DNA of 64,000 nt from Hoeflea sp. (lineage in GTDB: Bacteria; Pseudomonadota; Alphaproteobacteria; Rhizobiales; Rhizobiaceae), in assembly GCF_002733955.1 (NCBI RefSeq), contig NZ_NVXQ01000001.1, positions 310,001 to 374,000 on the forward strand, written 5' to 3'. Of the stretch, positions 19,101-27,798 are shown piece by piece. Numbering within the stretch: position 1 is the stretch's first letter; each line of letters begins with the position of its first letter. The notes under the pieces were generated by a model, which saw only the letters and a program-made list of their open reading frames with translations, made no database searches and was not told the DNA's origin. A program made the translations under genes and the position numbers.

Positions 19101-20536
19101 GGGACGATCACCAGGGTCTTGAGAAAGGCGATCAAGGCCGATTTCTCGTCATCTGCGGCAGCTTCATAGGCATCGCGTGCCTGACGCCCGTTGCCGCCAT
19201 GGGCCAGGATGATCTCGTCGAGACTGCTGAAATCATTGCGGTGGCCATAGGGCTGGGTCGAGCCCACGCCCCAAAGCTCCGCGGTCTGGAAAATGTTGCG
19301 GTCGACAAAGCGCTGCGACAGCAGTTCATTGCCCAAAGCATCGATCTGGTTGTCGGTCATGACATGGCGCTTGAGATCGCCATAAAGCGGCACCAGCACC
19401 CGCCCTTCAGTGTCGCGAGGCAGGGCTTCGGCCCAGTCCAGAAGCGCAATGTCATAGATCGCTTTGGCCCCGACCTGTCGGTCATTGAGCGTGCCGGCCT
19501 GGTCGAACGGGCCCGGATCGGCAAAGGACAGGCTTTCCAGCGGCAGGGCAGGGCGATGGCAGCTCGTGCAGCCGAATTGCGCGAAGTTTTCCTCGCCCCG
19601 CGCCGCTGCCTCGGCCCAGCCGTCGATCTCGGGGACCATCCGCACCGGGGCGGGCAGGGTGGCCTGCCAGGCGACGAGAGCCGAGACATCGCCCGCGGTT
19701 ATCTCGCCGGTCTTGCCGTCACCATCGAAATCGTCCGACCCGGTCCAGCGCGCACCAAACCGCTCGTCGGCCTGCATGCCATGGTGGTGGTTGAGCGCGT
19801 TGACCGTGAATTGTCGCAGCGAGGTCATCACGCCCTTCTGGGTAAACGGCCGGATTACCAGATCGGTATCCACGCCATCGAGTTCATCGAGGTTGACCGA
19901 CCCGTCCGGGTCAGCGGAGATAAAGCCGAAGTCGATGCCCTTGGCGGTCAGGCTCAGGCGGACTGTTTTCCCGGTGTCGCGCGCCTTGCTGAGCGCCTCG
20001 TTGCGGCGCGACTGCAGCTCCAGGCTCATCTCGCGCGCCAGCAACTCGACAAGCCCGGCGCCGAACAAATGATTGGTGCCGCGCTCGCTGGAAAATTGCG
20101 GGTCAAGCGAATCGAAGTCGGCGCTTTCAAACCCTTCGGAGGCAAACACGTTGGCGACAAAGTCGCCCGCGCCGCCGCTGGCAGGCTGATTGTGGCAGGC
20201 GGCGCAGGAGCCGGCATCCGGGCCGGCGGTCCTGAAGAAGGCCTGTTGGCGCGGGTGCTTGCGCCGTGTCGGGTCGATCGCCTGCGTAGCTCCGGGCCGG
20301 CCGACCCCGTCAAGCGTGGTGAAATTGGCTTCGAACAGCGCCTTGCCGGTCTCGGTCAACCTGTCGAGGTCCGCTCTGGAGAGAGTGCCGGTCGGCATCT
20401 CCGTCGTCGCCCCCAGGGCCTGTGTGCGTTCTGCCCATGGCTCGTCCGCAAGTCCCGGCGCGGCTGTCGTCAACTGCAGCGCAATGACTGCTGCAAGGCG
20501 GCGTCCCCATCGCCTCCTGCCAGCTGGAATATTCAT
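19097..20536 (-). CDS. Periplasmic di-heme c-type oxidoreductase (DHOR / di-heme peroxidase-like)
   Basis: A 479-residue exported protein with an Arg-rich N-terminus and a hydrophobic signal (LAAVIALQLTTAAPGLA). Two heme c sites are present: CAACH (111-115) and CTSCH (323-327). The chain matches the di-heme oxidoreductase family (COG3488, sometimes called thiol oxidoreductase), which is related to MauG and bacterial peroxidases. Substrate is unknown. A Shine-Dalgarno AAGGAGG lies inside the end of the upstream ROK gene, and the ATG overlaps the ROK stop (ATGA). The stop in turn overlaps the FG-GAP/ASPIC start. It therefore sits in a regulator-enzyme-propeller operon. Confidence 0.88.
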   Translation of the reverse strand: MNIPAGRRRWGRRLAAVIALQLTTAAPGLADEPWAERTQALGATTEMPTGTLSRADLDRLTETGKALFEANFTTLDGVGRPGATQAIDPTRRKHPRQQAFFRTAGPDAGSCAACHNQPASGGAGDFVANVFASEGFESADFDSLDPQFSSERGTNHLFGAGLVELLAREMSLELQSRRNEALSKARDTGKTVRLSLTAKGIDFGFISADPDGSVNLDELDGVDTDLVIRPFTQKGVMTSLRQFTVNALNHHHGMQADERFGARWTGSDDFDGDGKTGEITAGDVSALVAWQATLPAPVRMVPEIDGWAEAAARGEENFAQFGCTSCHRPALPLESLSFADPGPFDQAGTLNDRQVGAKAIYDIALLDWAEALPRDTEGRVLVPLYGDLKRHVMTDNQIDALGNELLSQRFVDRNIFQTAELWGVGSTQPYGHRNDFSSLDEIILAHGGNGRQARDAYEAAADDEKSALIAFLKTLVIVP

Positions 20537-21894
20537 GCTGTTCCTCCTTGCCCGAAAATCTTCGGCGCGATGACGTCCCGGTCGATCGCTGTCATGGTGT
20601 GGTTGAGATGACCTTCAAAGACCAGGCCTTCTTCATCAAGCGATGTCGACATCTCCGGCGGTCCTTCGATCTGTACGCCGAGCGAGGCCGACAGGCCTTC
20701 ATCGATGCCCGGCCGCATCAGGTCAAAGAACCGGACGCCGGGGCCCGTGAACACAACCGGCATCTTGCCGTGCAGGCTGATCAGCCGCGCCAGCCCGTTG
20801 CCGATGGCCGTGCCGGCATCACGAAAGGCCGAATTGGCCATTCGGTCTCCGCGCCGGGCCTGACCGGCAATCTTCTCGATTTCGATGAAGGGAACGAAGT
20901 GCGCCGGCAGCGTGCTGGGCGGCACCTTGAACGCGGCGCGCAAAATGGCATAGGAGCCGGCATAGGCCTCGATGCAGCCTTGCGAGCCGCAGCGGCACAG
21001 CGCGCCGCCATGGCTGTGGATCATGTGGCCAAACCCGGGCGCGCGTGCTCTTGGAGATTCGTAGCTGTCGGCATGAACCACCCCAAGACCGATCGAGTGT
21101 CCCAGCGACAATGCGGCCAGGCGGGGAATGGGCTTGCCAAGTTTGCGGCTCATCGAACTGTGCAGCGCGCTGGCAACCAGCAGGCTCTCGTGGTTGAGCG
21201 TGACGTTTGCCTGCCAGTCCGGTGCCAGCGTCTTGCGCATATCGATCTGCTGACTGCCCAGGACCGAAGACCACAGCAACGTCGTGTTGTCGTCGGCCAC
21301 GAGCCCTTTCGACGAGATCGATATCGCCTTCAGATTGTCTCGGGAAACGCGCGACTTGTCAGCCAGCCGGTTGAGAGCGGAGCGAATATCGGCGGCAAAT
21401 GCCTCGACCTTCTGGCCGGCATTGTCACGCTTTTCCTCGATCCGGTGGATCAGGGTGCCTGAATAATCGACCATCGAGTATTGCAGCACATCCGACGATA
21501 TCCGGACAAAGGCGGCGTAGGCGGCAGAACGGCGCTGCTTGAAAAGGATGCGCGGGCGCCCCCGCCCGCCCGCCGCAGCCGCGACCGTGCGTTCGATGAT
21601 GTTTTCGGTTTCCAGCTCCTGGGTAATAGCAGTGACAGTCGCCGAGGCGAGCCCGGTCTCTTTCGCAAGATCAGTGTGGGATTGTCCGATCCGGCGGCGC
21701 AGGGCTTCGAGCACGAGCGCGCGGTTGTGCTGGCGAATAAGCTCTGTGCTGGACTTCGTCAGCATGGTCGCCGCCGCCGGTTCATCGCTGCGATTTAACT
21801 CCCGTTCCTCACCGCGTGACGGACTGCTTTTCGCGGCCCGCTCCTCCCACGCAACTCTCCCTGTACCGGTTCTCATGCGCCGGTTGGCGCGCAT
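20533..21894 (-). CDS. ROK-family transcriptional repressor (XylR-like)
   Basis: A 453-residue protein. The N-terminal winged helix includes TELIRQHNRALVLEALRRRI and KETGLASATVTAITQELE; the C-terminal ROK domain has SLGHSIGLGVVHAD, the HSHGG histidine and the zinc motif CRCGSQGCIEAYAG. ATG 21894 has GGTGGGAG five bases upstream; a later ATG at 21765 is an alternative, and the open frame further 5' runs into the divergent promoter. It is divergent from xylFHG with a perfect palindrome between them, which suggests xylose- or sugar-responsive repression. Unusually it is coupled to the di-heme oxidoreductase gene downstream. Confidence 0.87.
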   Translation of the reverse strand: MRANRRMRTGTGRVAWEERAAKSSPSRGEERELNRSDEPAAATMLTKSSTELIRQHNRALVLEALRRRIGQSHTDLAKETGLASATVTAITQELETENIIERTVAAAAGGRGRPRILFKQRRSAAYAAFVRISSDVLQYSMVDYSGTLIHRIEEKRDNAGQKVEAFAADIRSALNRLADKSRVSRDNLKAISISSKGLVADDNTTLLWSSVLGSQQIDMRKTLAPDWQANVTLNHESLLVASALHSSMSRKLGKPIPRLAALSLGHSIGLGVVHADSYESPRARAPGFGHMIHSHGGALCRCGSQGCIEAYAGSYAILRAAFKVPPSTLPAHFVPFIEIEKIAGQARRGDRMANSAFRDAGTAIGNGLARLISLHGKMPVVFTGPGVRFFDLMRPGIDEGLSASLGVQIEGPPEMSTSLDEEGLVFEGHLNHTMTAIDRDVIAPKIFGQGGTA

Positions 21895-21996
21895 GATATC
21901 TCCCACCGGTTTGTCTGTCTTCAGGCTATCCACATTATCCCCGGGCATGCAACGACGCTTTGAAAGTGCCGCGCAGTCTCGGTGATGGAGCCCGAG

Positions 21997-22046
21997 TTGA
22001 CAGCGTGGATCAAGCCTGACATTAATTTTCTCGACTGTCGAGAAAA
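21997..22046 (+). promoter_or_regulatory. Predicted xylFHG promoter with ROK operator
   Basis: TTGACA (21997-22002), a 17-base spacer and CATTAA (22020-22025) form a good sigma-70 promoter. Directly downstream, over the expected start site, lies a perfect inverted repeat TTTTCTCGA-CTG-TCGAGAAAA (22026-22046), ideally placed for repression by the divergent ROK protein. Confidence 0.65.
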
Positions 22047-22135
22047 AGCTCGCGCACTGTTTGCGGGTCGTGCAGTTGAACACTTGGCCGGGCAGGAGGC
22101 TCCGTCCGGCGGATCAAATTCCTTGGGAGGACTAC

Positions 22136-23167
22136 ATGAAATCGATTATCCATCTTCTGGCCGGATCGGCCATTGCGCTCACCATGTCGACGGCTGCTTT
22201 TGCCAAGGACATGAAGATCGGCGTGTCTTGGTCGAACTTTCAGGAAGAGCGCTGGAAGACTGACGAAGCGGCCATGAAGGCAGCGATCGAAGCTGCCGGT
22301 GACACCTACGTCTCCACCGATGCACAGTCGTCGGCTGCAAAGCAGCTCTCTGACATCGAGAGCCTGATGGCGCAGGGCGTCAACGCGCTTATCGTTCTGG
22401 CGCAGGATACCCAGGCAATCATTCCCGCCGTGCAGGCTGCTGCCGACGAGAACGTTCCGGTCATCGCCTATGACCGCCTGATCGAAGACAGCCGCGCCTT
22501 CTATCTGACCTTCGACAACGTCGAAGTCGGTCGGATGCAGGCACGCGCCGTTCTCGCCGCTGCGCCGAAGGGCAACTACGTCATGATCAAGGGCTCGCCC
22601 ACCGATCCGAACGCCGACTTCCTCCGTGGCGGCCAGCAGGAAGTGCTGCAGTCGGCCATTGATGCCGGCGACATCACGATCGTTGGCGAGGCCTACACCG
22701 ACGGCTGGCTTCCGGCCAACGCCCAGCGCAACATGGAGCAGATCCTGACCGCTGAAGACAACAAGGTCGACGCTGTCGTGGCGTCCAATGACGGCACTGC
22801 AGGTGGCGCTGTTGCCGCTCTGACCGCGCAGGGCATGGAAGGCATTCCGGTCTCCGGCCAGGATGGCGACCACGCTGCGCTCAACCGTGTGGCCAAGGGC
22901 ACGCAGACCGTCAGCGTCTGGAAAGATGCCCGTGCACTCGGCAAGGCTGCCGGCGAAATCGCTGCCCAGCTGGCCAGCGGCACGGCAATGGCCGATGTTG
23001 AAGGCACCACCGAGTGGACGTCGCCTTCAGGCACCACGATGACGGCCATGTTCCTGGCGCCTGTTCCGATCACCAAGGACAATCTGGCGACCGTTGTTGA
23101 TGCCGGTTGGATCAGCAAGGAAGATCTGTGTCAGGGTGTGTCCGGCGGTCCGGCTCCCTGTAACTAA
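22136..23167 (+). CDS. xylF: D-xylose-type ABC transporter substrate-binding protein
   Basis: A 343-residue periplasmic binding protein with signal peptide MKSIIHLLAGSAIALTMSTA (cleavage after AFA). The type I (ribose/xylose) fold shows SWSNFQEERWKTDEAAM, VPVIAYDRLIEDS, GSPTDPNADFLRGGQ, DGWLPANAQRNMEQIL and VVASNDGTAGGAV, in the same order as E. coli XylF. ATG 22136 has GGGAGG at 22125-22130. Xylose is the best-supported cargo, although related aldoses are possible; no xylose isomerase or kinase is in the window. A hairpin separates it from xylH. Confidence 0.9.
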   Translation: MKSIIHLLAGSAIALTMSTAAFAKDMKIGVSWSNFQEERWKTDEAAMKAAIEAAGDTYVSTDAQSSAAKQLSDIESLMAQGVNALIVLAQDTQAIIPAVQAAADENVPVIAYDRLIEDSRAFYLTFDNVEVGRMQARAVLAAAPKGNYVMIKGSPTDPNADFLRGGQQEVLQSAIDAGDITIVGEAYTDGWLPANAQRNMEQILTAEDNKVDAVVASNDGTAGGAVAALTAQGMEGIPVSGQDGDHAALNRVAKGTQTVSVWKDARALGKAAGEIAAQLASGTAMADVEGTTEWTSPSGTTMTAMFLAPVPITKDNLATVVDAGWISKEDLCQGVSGGPAPCN

Positions 23168-23198
23168 GACGTCACCTTCGTTGCAAATCAAGTAAGTG

Positions 23199-23227
23199 GT
23201 GTCCCCAATCTCAAGGGTTGGGGACAC
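23199..23227 (+). repeat. Hairpin between xylF and xylH
   Basis: Perfect 10-base arms (23199-23208 and 23218-23227) with a 9-base loop, 32 bases after the xylF stop and 29 before the xylH ATG. There is no T run, so mRNA stabilisation of xylF is more likely than termination. Confidence 0.75.
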
Positions 23228-23255
23228 ATCTTTGCTTCATATCCGGAAGACGGTC

Positions 23256-24557
23256 ATGACCGATACGCCCACTGCTGCGAGCGCGCCGCCAAAGCCGCGA
23301 AACTTTTTCTCCGCCCTGGAAGTTGACACACGACTGCTCGGCATGATCGGCGCTTTCGTGGTGATCTGCCTGGTTTTCAATTTCCTCACAGACGGGCGTT
23401 TCATGACGCCGCGAAACCTCTTCAACCTGACGATCCAGACCGCCTCGGTTGCCATCATGGCGACAGGCATGGTGTTCGTCATCGTCACGCGAAACATCGA
23501 CCTGTCGGTGGGCTCGCTGCTGGCGACCTGCTCGGCAATGATGGCGATGACCCAGACCTGGTTCGTTCCCGACTGGCTTGGCTTCGGGCTCAACAACCCC
23601 GCCACCATGCCGATTGCGGTCCTGGTCGGCATTCTGACGGGTCTGGTCATTGGCGCGCTTCAGGGCTGGTTGATCGGCTATCTGGCCATCCCGGCCTTCA
23701 TCGTCACACTCGGCGGCTTCCTGATCTGGCGCAACGTCGCCTGGCACCTGACCAAGGGGCAGACCATCGGCCCGCTCGACGAGAATTTTCAGCTGTTCGG
23801 CGGCATCAACGGTACGCTTGGCGAGACCTGGAGCTGGGCTTTCGCAGCCCTTGCCATCGCAGGATCGTTCTACGCCCTGATCCAGTCGCGCCGCACCAAG
23901 ATCGCGCACGAATTCCCGGTCAAACCGGTTTGGGCCGAAGCGCTCATCGGCGCGATCATCGCTGCAACGATCCTTGGTTTCGTTGCCATCCTCAATGCCT
24001 ACCAGATTCCGACTGCGCGCTTGCAGCGCATGTATGAGGCTCGTGGAGAGGTCCTGCCGGAAGGCGTCATCGAAGGCTACGGCCTCCCGATCTCGGTGCT
24101 TGTGCTGATCCTGATCGTCATTGTCATGACCATCGTCGCGCGGCGCACCCGGCTCGGTCGCTATATCTTTGCCACCGGCGGCAATCCTGAAGCCGCTGCA
24201 CTGGCGGGCATCAACACCCGGCTGCTGACGGTCAAGGTCTTCGCCATCATGGGCATGCTTTGCGCCATCGCAGCCATTGTCGCCTCATCCCGCCAGACCT
24301 TTCACTCCAACGACATCGGAACGCTGGATGAATTGCGGGTGATCGCGGCGGCCGTCATTGGCGGCACGGCACTTGCCGGTGGCATGGGCACGATCTACGG
24401 CGCCGTGCTGGGTGCCCTGATCATGCAGAGCCTTCAGTCGGGTATGGCCATGGTCGGCGTCGACGCGCCCTATCAGAACATGGTGGTCGGCTCCGTCCTC
24501 GTTCTCGCCGTTTACCTCGATATCCTCTACCGCCGTCGCACGGGAGACCGGACATGA
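23256..24557 (+). CDS. xylH: Xylose-type ABC transporter permease
   Basis: A 433-residue CUT2 permease with about ten membrane segments, for example [20 protein letters not shown] and [15 protein letters not shown] near the end. Diagnostic segments include [20 protein letters not shown] and the late [18 protein letters not shown] 23256 gives [20 protein letters not shown]; the open frame upstream to 23196 overlaps the hairpin. A central stretch (about 210-260) is longer than in ribose permeases, as in XylH. The stop overlaps the xylG ATG (ATGA). Confidence 0.91.
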   Translation: MTDTPTAASAPPKPRNFFSALEVDTRLLGMIGAFVVICLVFNFLTDGRFMTPRNLFNLTIQTASVAIMATGMVFVIVTRNIDLSVGSLLATCSAMMAMTQTWFVPDWLGFGLNNPATMPIAVLVGILTGLVIGALQGWLIGYLAIPAFIVTLGGFLIWRNVAWHLTKGQTIGPLDENFQLFGGINGTLGETWSWAFAALAIAGSFYALIQSRRTKIAHEFPVKPVWAEALIGAIIAATILGFVAILNAYQIPTARLQRMYEARGEVLPEGVIEGYGLPISVLVLILIVIVMTIVARRTRLGRYIFATGGNPEAAALAGINTRLLTVKVFAIMGMLCAIAAIVASSRQTFHSNDIGTLDELRVIAAAVIGGTALAGGMGTIYGAVLGALIMQSLQSGMAMVGVDAPYQNMVVGSVLVLAVYLDILYRRRTGDRT

Positions 24558-25330
24558 CCGCCCCGCTTGTTGAAATGCGCGACATGGTGAAATCCTTCGG
24601 CGGCATCAAGGCCGTGGACCATGTCACGATTGATCTTTACCCCGGCGAGGTGGTCGGCGTGCTCGGCCATAACGGTGCCGGCAAATCCGTGCTGATGAAG
24701 ATGCTGTCGGGCGCCTTGCCGCGCGATGGCGGCGAGATCTACATCAATGGTGAAAAGGCAGAGATCAACAATCCGCGTGATGCGCGGAACTACAAGATCG
24801 AAACCATCTACCAGTATCTCGCGCTTGCCGACAATCTCGACGCAGCCTCGAACCTGTTTCTCGGGCGTGAGCTGGTCAATCAGACCGGCTTTGTCGATGA
24901 TGCCTTGATGGAAGCCGAGACCCGCAAGATCCTTGCCCGTCTCAACCCGAACTTCCGGCGGTTTCACACGCCGGTGTCGGGACTGTCAGGCGGCCAGCGT
25001 CAATCCGTTGCGATCGCGCGGGCTGTCTACTTCAATGCCAAGATCCTGATCATGGATGAACCGACGGCGGCTCTCGGCGTGCAGGAAACCCAGATGGTTG
25101 CCGAACTGATCGAGCAACTCAAGTCGGAAGGCATCGGCATTCTGCTCATCGACCACGACATTCACCAGGTGAAGATGTTGTGCGACCGGGCCAATGTGAT
25201 GAAGAACGGCCAGCTTGTCGGAACCGTCAAGGTGGATGAAGTCAGCGAGGATGATATGCTCGGCATGATCATCGCGGGCAAGTGTCCGCCCAACGCGATA
25301 CCGGGGCCGGGCGCGCTTCAGAACGCGTGA
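24554..25330 (+). CDS. xylG: Sugar ABC transporter ATPase, single-domain XylG/FrcA type
   Basis: A 258-residue ATPase: Walker [10 protein letters not shown]-loop in [17 protein letters not shown], signature [14 protein letters not shown], Walker [12 protein letters not shown], then GVQET and the switch IDHDIHQV. Enteric XylG carries two tandem ATPase modules (about 500 residues); this protein has one, as in rhizobial FrcA, and presumably dimerises. It is the last gene of the operon, followed 10 bases later by a clear terminator. Confidence 0.9.
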   Translation: MTAPLVEMRDMVKSFGGIKAVDHVTIDLYPGEVVGVLGHNGAGKSVLMKMLSGALPRDGGEIYINGEKAEINNPRDARNYKIETIYQYLALADNLDAASNLFLGRELVNQTGFVDDALMEAETRKILARLNPNFRRFHTPVSGLSGGQRQSVAIARAVYFNAKILIMDEPTAALGVQETQMVAELIEQLKSEGIGILLIDHDIHQVKMLCDRANVMKNGQLVGTVKVDEVSEDDMLGMIIAGKCPPNAIPGPGALQNA

Positions 25331-25340
25331 CAGACAATCA

Positions 25341-25367
25341 AACCGGGGCCATCTGCCCCGGTTTTTT
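25341..25367 (+). terminator. Rho-independent terminator of xylFHG
   Basis: A GC stem AACCGGGGC / GCCCCGGTT with a short loop is followed immediately by a run of T (25362-25367). It begins 10 bases after the xylG stop. Confidence 0.92.
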
Positions 25368-25489
25368 GTTGCGTCGCCGCATTTTTTTTGGAGATTGTGA
25401 GGCTCGGGTGCAGCGCTTCGTCACAAACTGCTAATATTACAACAGGTTACGCAAGTTTATCGGGCGGTAAATTTTTTCAGAATTTCCTA

Positions 25490-25518
25490 TTGCAATGCAG
25501 CATAAACTGCTCCATATA
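25490..25518 (+). promoter_or_regulatory. Predicted promoter of the sRNA
   Basis: TTGCAA (25490-25495), a 17-base spacer and CATATA (25513-25518) predict a start near 25525, just before the first sRNA hairpin. Confidence 0.55.
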
Positions 25519-25524
25519 TTGATC

Positions 25525-25671
25525 AACGCCACGCCGAACTCCTCCTCCTCCCAATTCGGCATGGCAGTAGTCGGGGCGACAAGGCCGGGATCCTCCTCCC
25601 AAGCACCGGTCCGAACGCCACGACGAAGTACAAACGCCTGCCTGGCTATGCCCGGCAGGCGTTTTGTTTTT
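25525..25671 (+). ncRNA. Candidate alpha-r14/NfeR1-like trans-acting sRNA with anti-Shine-Dalgarno loops
   Basis: An intergenic unit with its own promoter and three hairpins. Stem 1 (GCCGAA 25533-25538 / TTCGGC 25555-25560) exposes CCTCCTCCTCCC in its loop. Stem 2 (GGCCGG / CCGGTC, one G-U pair) exposes CCTCCTCCC. Stem 3 (AAACGCCTGCC 25632-25642 / GGCAGGCGTTT 25654-25664) is followed by a T-rich tail and is the terminator. This plan matches the alpha-r14 family of rhizobia, in which loops bearing CCUCCUCCC pair with ribosome-binding sites of target mRNAs, many of them ABC transporter genes. Family membership is from memory of that architecture, not from a search. No convincing protein is encoded here. 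Confidence 0.75.
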
Positions 25672-25761
25672 CTATAGGGCCGGAGCCAGCTTTTAGAGCG
25701 TCGTTCGATGTCTCAGCGTCGATCTACGCGCCGGACCGGAAGACGGCACCCTGTCAGGCGC

Positions 25762-26655
25762 TCACGTCCTATCTGGAAAGAAGTGGGCCTTGTGGTCCTG
25801 GGCAACCGCGGAGATGTGGTCCGCCACGGTTCGCACCCGGGCCAGATCGCGCGCCGATTCATGGTAGACCATGTAGTAGGAACGCGAGATGCAATGCTCC
25901 GGCAGCACCCGGACCAGCTCGGGATCCAGTCCGGCAATATAGTCATGCAGCACGGCAATGCCGGCCCCTGACCTGACCGCTTCGGTTTGGCCTGTGGCGC
26001 TTGAAATCTCGAACTGCGCCGTCCAGTTGCGCAGGATCTCGCGGGTGAACTGCAGCGAAGGCGAGAAGATCAGGTCTTCGACATAGCTGATCAGACGGTG
26101 CTGTTTGAGATCCTCCGCGCTCTCTGGTGACCCGTGCTCGGCGAGGTAGGACCTGGAGGCATAGAGCGAGAGCGAGTAATCCACCAGCTTGCGCGCCACC
26201 AGCCGGCCTTCCGCCGGGCGTTCGACCGTAATGGCGATATCGGCTTCGCGTTGCGGCAGCGAGAAACTGCGTGGAACCGGCACCAGCTGCAGACGCAAAT
26301 CGGGATGCCTGGCAATCAGCGCGCCGAGCCGGGGCGCCAGGAACGACACCCCGAAACCGTCCGGCGCTCCGATCCGCACGGTGCCTGAAATGGCACTGTC
26401 GGTGCGGCCCAGATTGGCCTGCGCGGCCAGCATTTCCGCTTCCATGCGCTCGGCATGCGCCAGAAAGGCTTCGCCTTCCCCTGTCAGTCCACAGCCATTG
26501 GTGCGGCGGACCACCAGTTGTGCGCCAAGCGCCGTCTCGAGCGATGTGATCCTGCGTGCGGCAGTGGCGTGGTTGATCCCCAGCCGCCGGGCGGCGGCGA
26601 GGATCTGTCCGGACCGGGCGACAGCGAGAAAAACCCTGATGTCATCCCAGTTCAT
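25762..26655 (-). CDS. LysR-family transcriptional regulator
   Basis: A 297-residue LysR protein. The N-terminal HTH is MNWDDIRVFLAVARSGQILA with recognition region LGINHATAARRITSLETALG; the ligand-binding domain runs from about 88 (TVRIGAPDGFGVSFL) to the end. The group that begins MNWDDIRVFLAV usually autoregulates and controls a neighbouring gene. Here the start lies only 6 bases after the purU stop on the same strand, so it is probably co-transcribed with purU. Target and inducer unknown. Confidence 0.9.
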   Translation of the reverse strand: MNWDDIRVFLAVARSGQILAAARRLGINHATAARRITSLETALGAQLVVRRTNGCGLTGEGEAFLAHAERMEAEMLAAQANLGRTDSAISGTVRIGAPDGFGVSFLAPRLGALIARHPDLRLQLVPVPRSFSLPQREADIAITVERPAEGRLVARKLVDYSLSLYASRSYLAEHGSPESAEDLKQHRLISYVEDLIFSPSLQFTREILRNWTAQFEISSATGQTEAVRSGAGIAVLHDYIAGLDPELVRVLPEHCISRSYYMVYHESARDLARVRTVADHISAVAQDHKAHFFPDRT

Positions 26656-26661
26656 CGACTC

Positions 26662-27516
26662 CTATCCAAACACCACGGTCTTGTGGCCGTTGAGCATGAC
26701 GCGCGATTCCACATGCATCTTGACCGCACGGGCCAGCACCCGGGCTTCGATATCGCGACCGGCGGCAACAAAATCATCGGCCGTCATGGCGTGGGAGACA
26801 CGTTCGGTTTCCTGCTCGATGATCGGGCCTTCATCGAGATCGGCCGTGACGTAGTGCGCCGTCGCGCCGATCAGCTTGACGCCACGCTCATGCGCCTGGT
26901 GATAGGGCTTGGCGCCCTTGAAGCTTGGCAGGAAGGAGTGGTGAATATTGATCACCTTGCCGAACAGGCGGCGCGACAGCTTGTCTGAAAGAACCTGCAT
27001 GTAGCGCGCAAGGATCACCAGATCGGCGCCGCTCTTGGTGACGAGGTCGAGAAGTTTCTCTTCCTGCTCGGCCTTGGTGTCCTTGGTCACTGGCAGGTAA
27101 TGATAGGGAATGCCTTCGATCTCGGCAGTGCGGCGGCTGTCTTCATGGTTGGAGACGATTGCCACCACCTCTGCGTCAAGCCAGCCAACCCGGATCTGGT
27201 AGAGCAGATGCAGCATCGCATGGTCGAATTTCGACACCATGATGACGATCTTCGGCCGCTTGGCGACGGTGTTGATGTCAAGCCGCAGTTCGAACCGCGC
27301 CACCGGCGCCTGCAGCGCCCGCTTCACCTCCTGCGCGTCGACCCCATCGGGTGTCTCAATCGCAATCCGCATGAAAAACCGGTTGGTCTGGCGATCCCAG
27401 AACTGGCTCGACTCGGCGATATTGGCGCCAATGGCTGCCAGTTCGGTGGTAATTGCCGCGACGATGCCAGGCTGATCAGCACAGGCGATGGTGATAACGA
27501 AATGCGGGTGCGCCAT
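26662..27516 (-). CDS. purU: Formyltetrahydrofolate deformylase
   Basis: A 284-residue enzyme: an N-terminal ACT domain (about 5-85, FVITIACADQPGIVAAITTE) and a C-terminal formyltransferase-like domain with NIHHSFLPSFKGAKPYHQA, GATAHYVTADLDEGPII (catalytic His and Asp) and IVSNHED. It hydrolyses 10-formyl-THF to THF and formate. ATG 27516 has CCGGAG six bases upstream; a further in-frame start is open six codons earlier. In rhizobia PurU supports demethylation of betaine-derived C1 units, which fits the quaternary-amine genes elsewhere in the window, but that link is inference. Confidence 0.93.
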   Translation of the reverse strand: MAHPHFVITIACADQPGIVAAITTELAAIGANIAESSQFWDRQTNRFFMRIAIETPDGVDAQEVKRALQAPVARFELRLDINTVAKRPKIVIMVSKFDHAMLHLLYQIRVGWLDAEVVAIVSNHEDSRRTAEIEGIPYHYLPVTKDTKAEQEEKLLDLVTKSGADLVILARYMQVLSDKLSRRLFGKVINIHHSFLPSFKGAKPYHQAHERGVKLIGATAHYVTADLDEGPIIEQETERVSHAMTADDFVAAGRDIEARVLARAVKMHVESRVMLNGHKTVVFG

Positions 27517-27737
27517 GGCTGTCTCCGGTTTCAAATGGTCCTGTGGTCGACCACCGTCCGGCGGATTTGCAGCATCCGTCCGGGCCGGTCAACCCCGCCC
27601 CGGAAATGGCCTTAAGTCCAGTTAGCCGCGGGCAATCCTTACATGCCGCACTGCGGTATGGTCCTCAAGAGCGTAAAGCGACATGTCCTTGCCATCGCCC
27701 GACTGCCTGTTGTCGCCATGCGGTATCTCATTGACCG

Positions 27738-27763
27738 GGCACCCCGGGGCTGTCCCGGGTGCC
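27738..27763 (-). repeat. GC-rich hairpin downstream of arsC
   Basis: Inverted arms GGCACCCCGGG and CCCGGGTGCC (one bulged base) lie 36 bases after the arsC stop. There is no T run on the transcribed strand, so it may be a Rho-type or mRNA-end structure. Confidence 0.45.
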
Positions 27764-27798
27764 GGCCCCGGGGAGCGTTGTGCTTCCAACAGCAGTGG

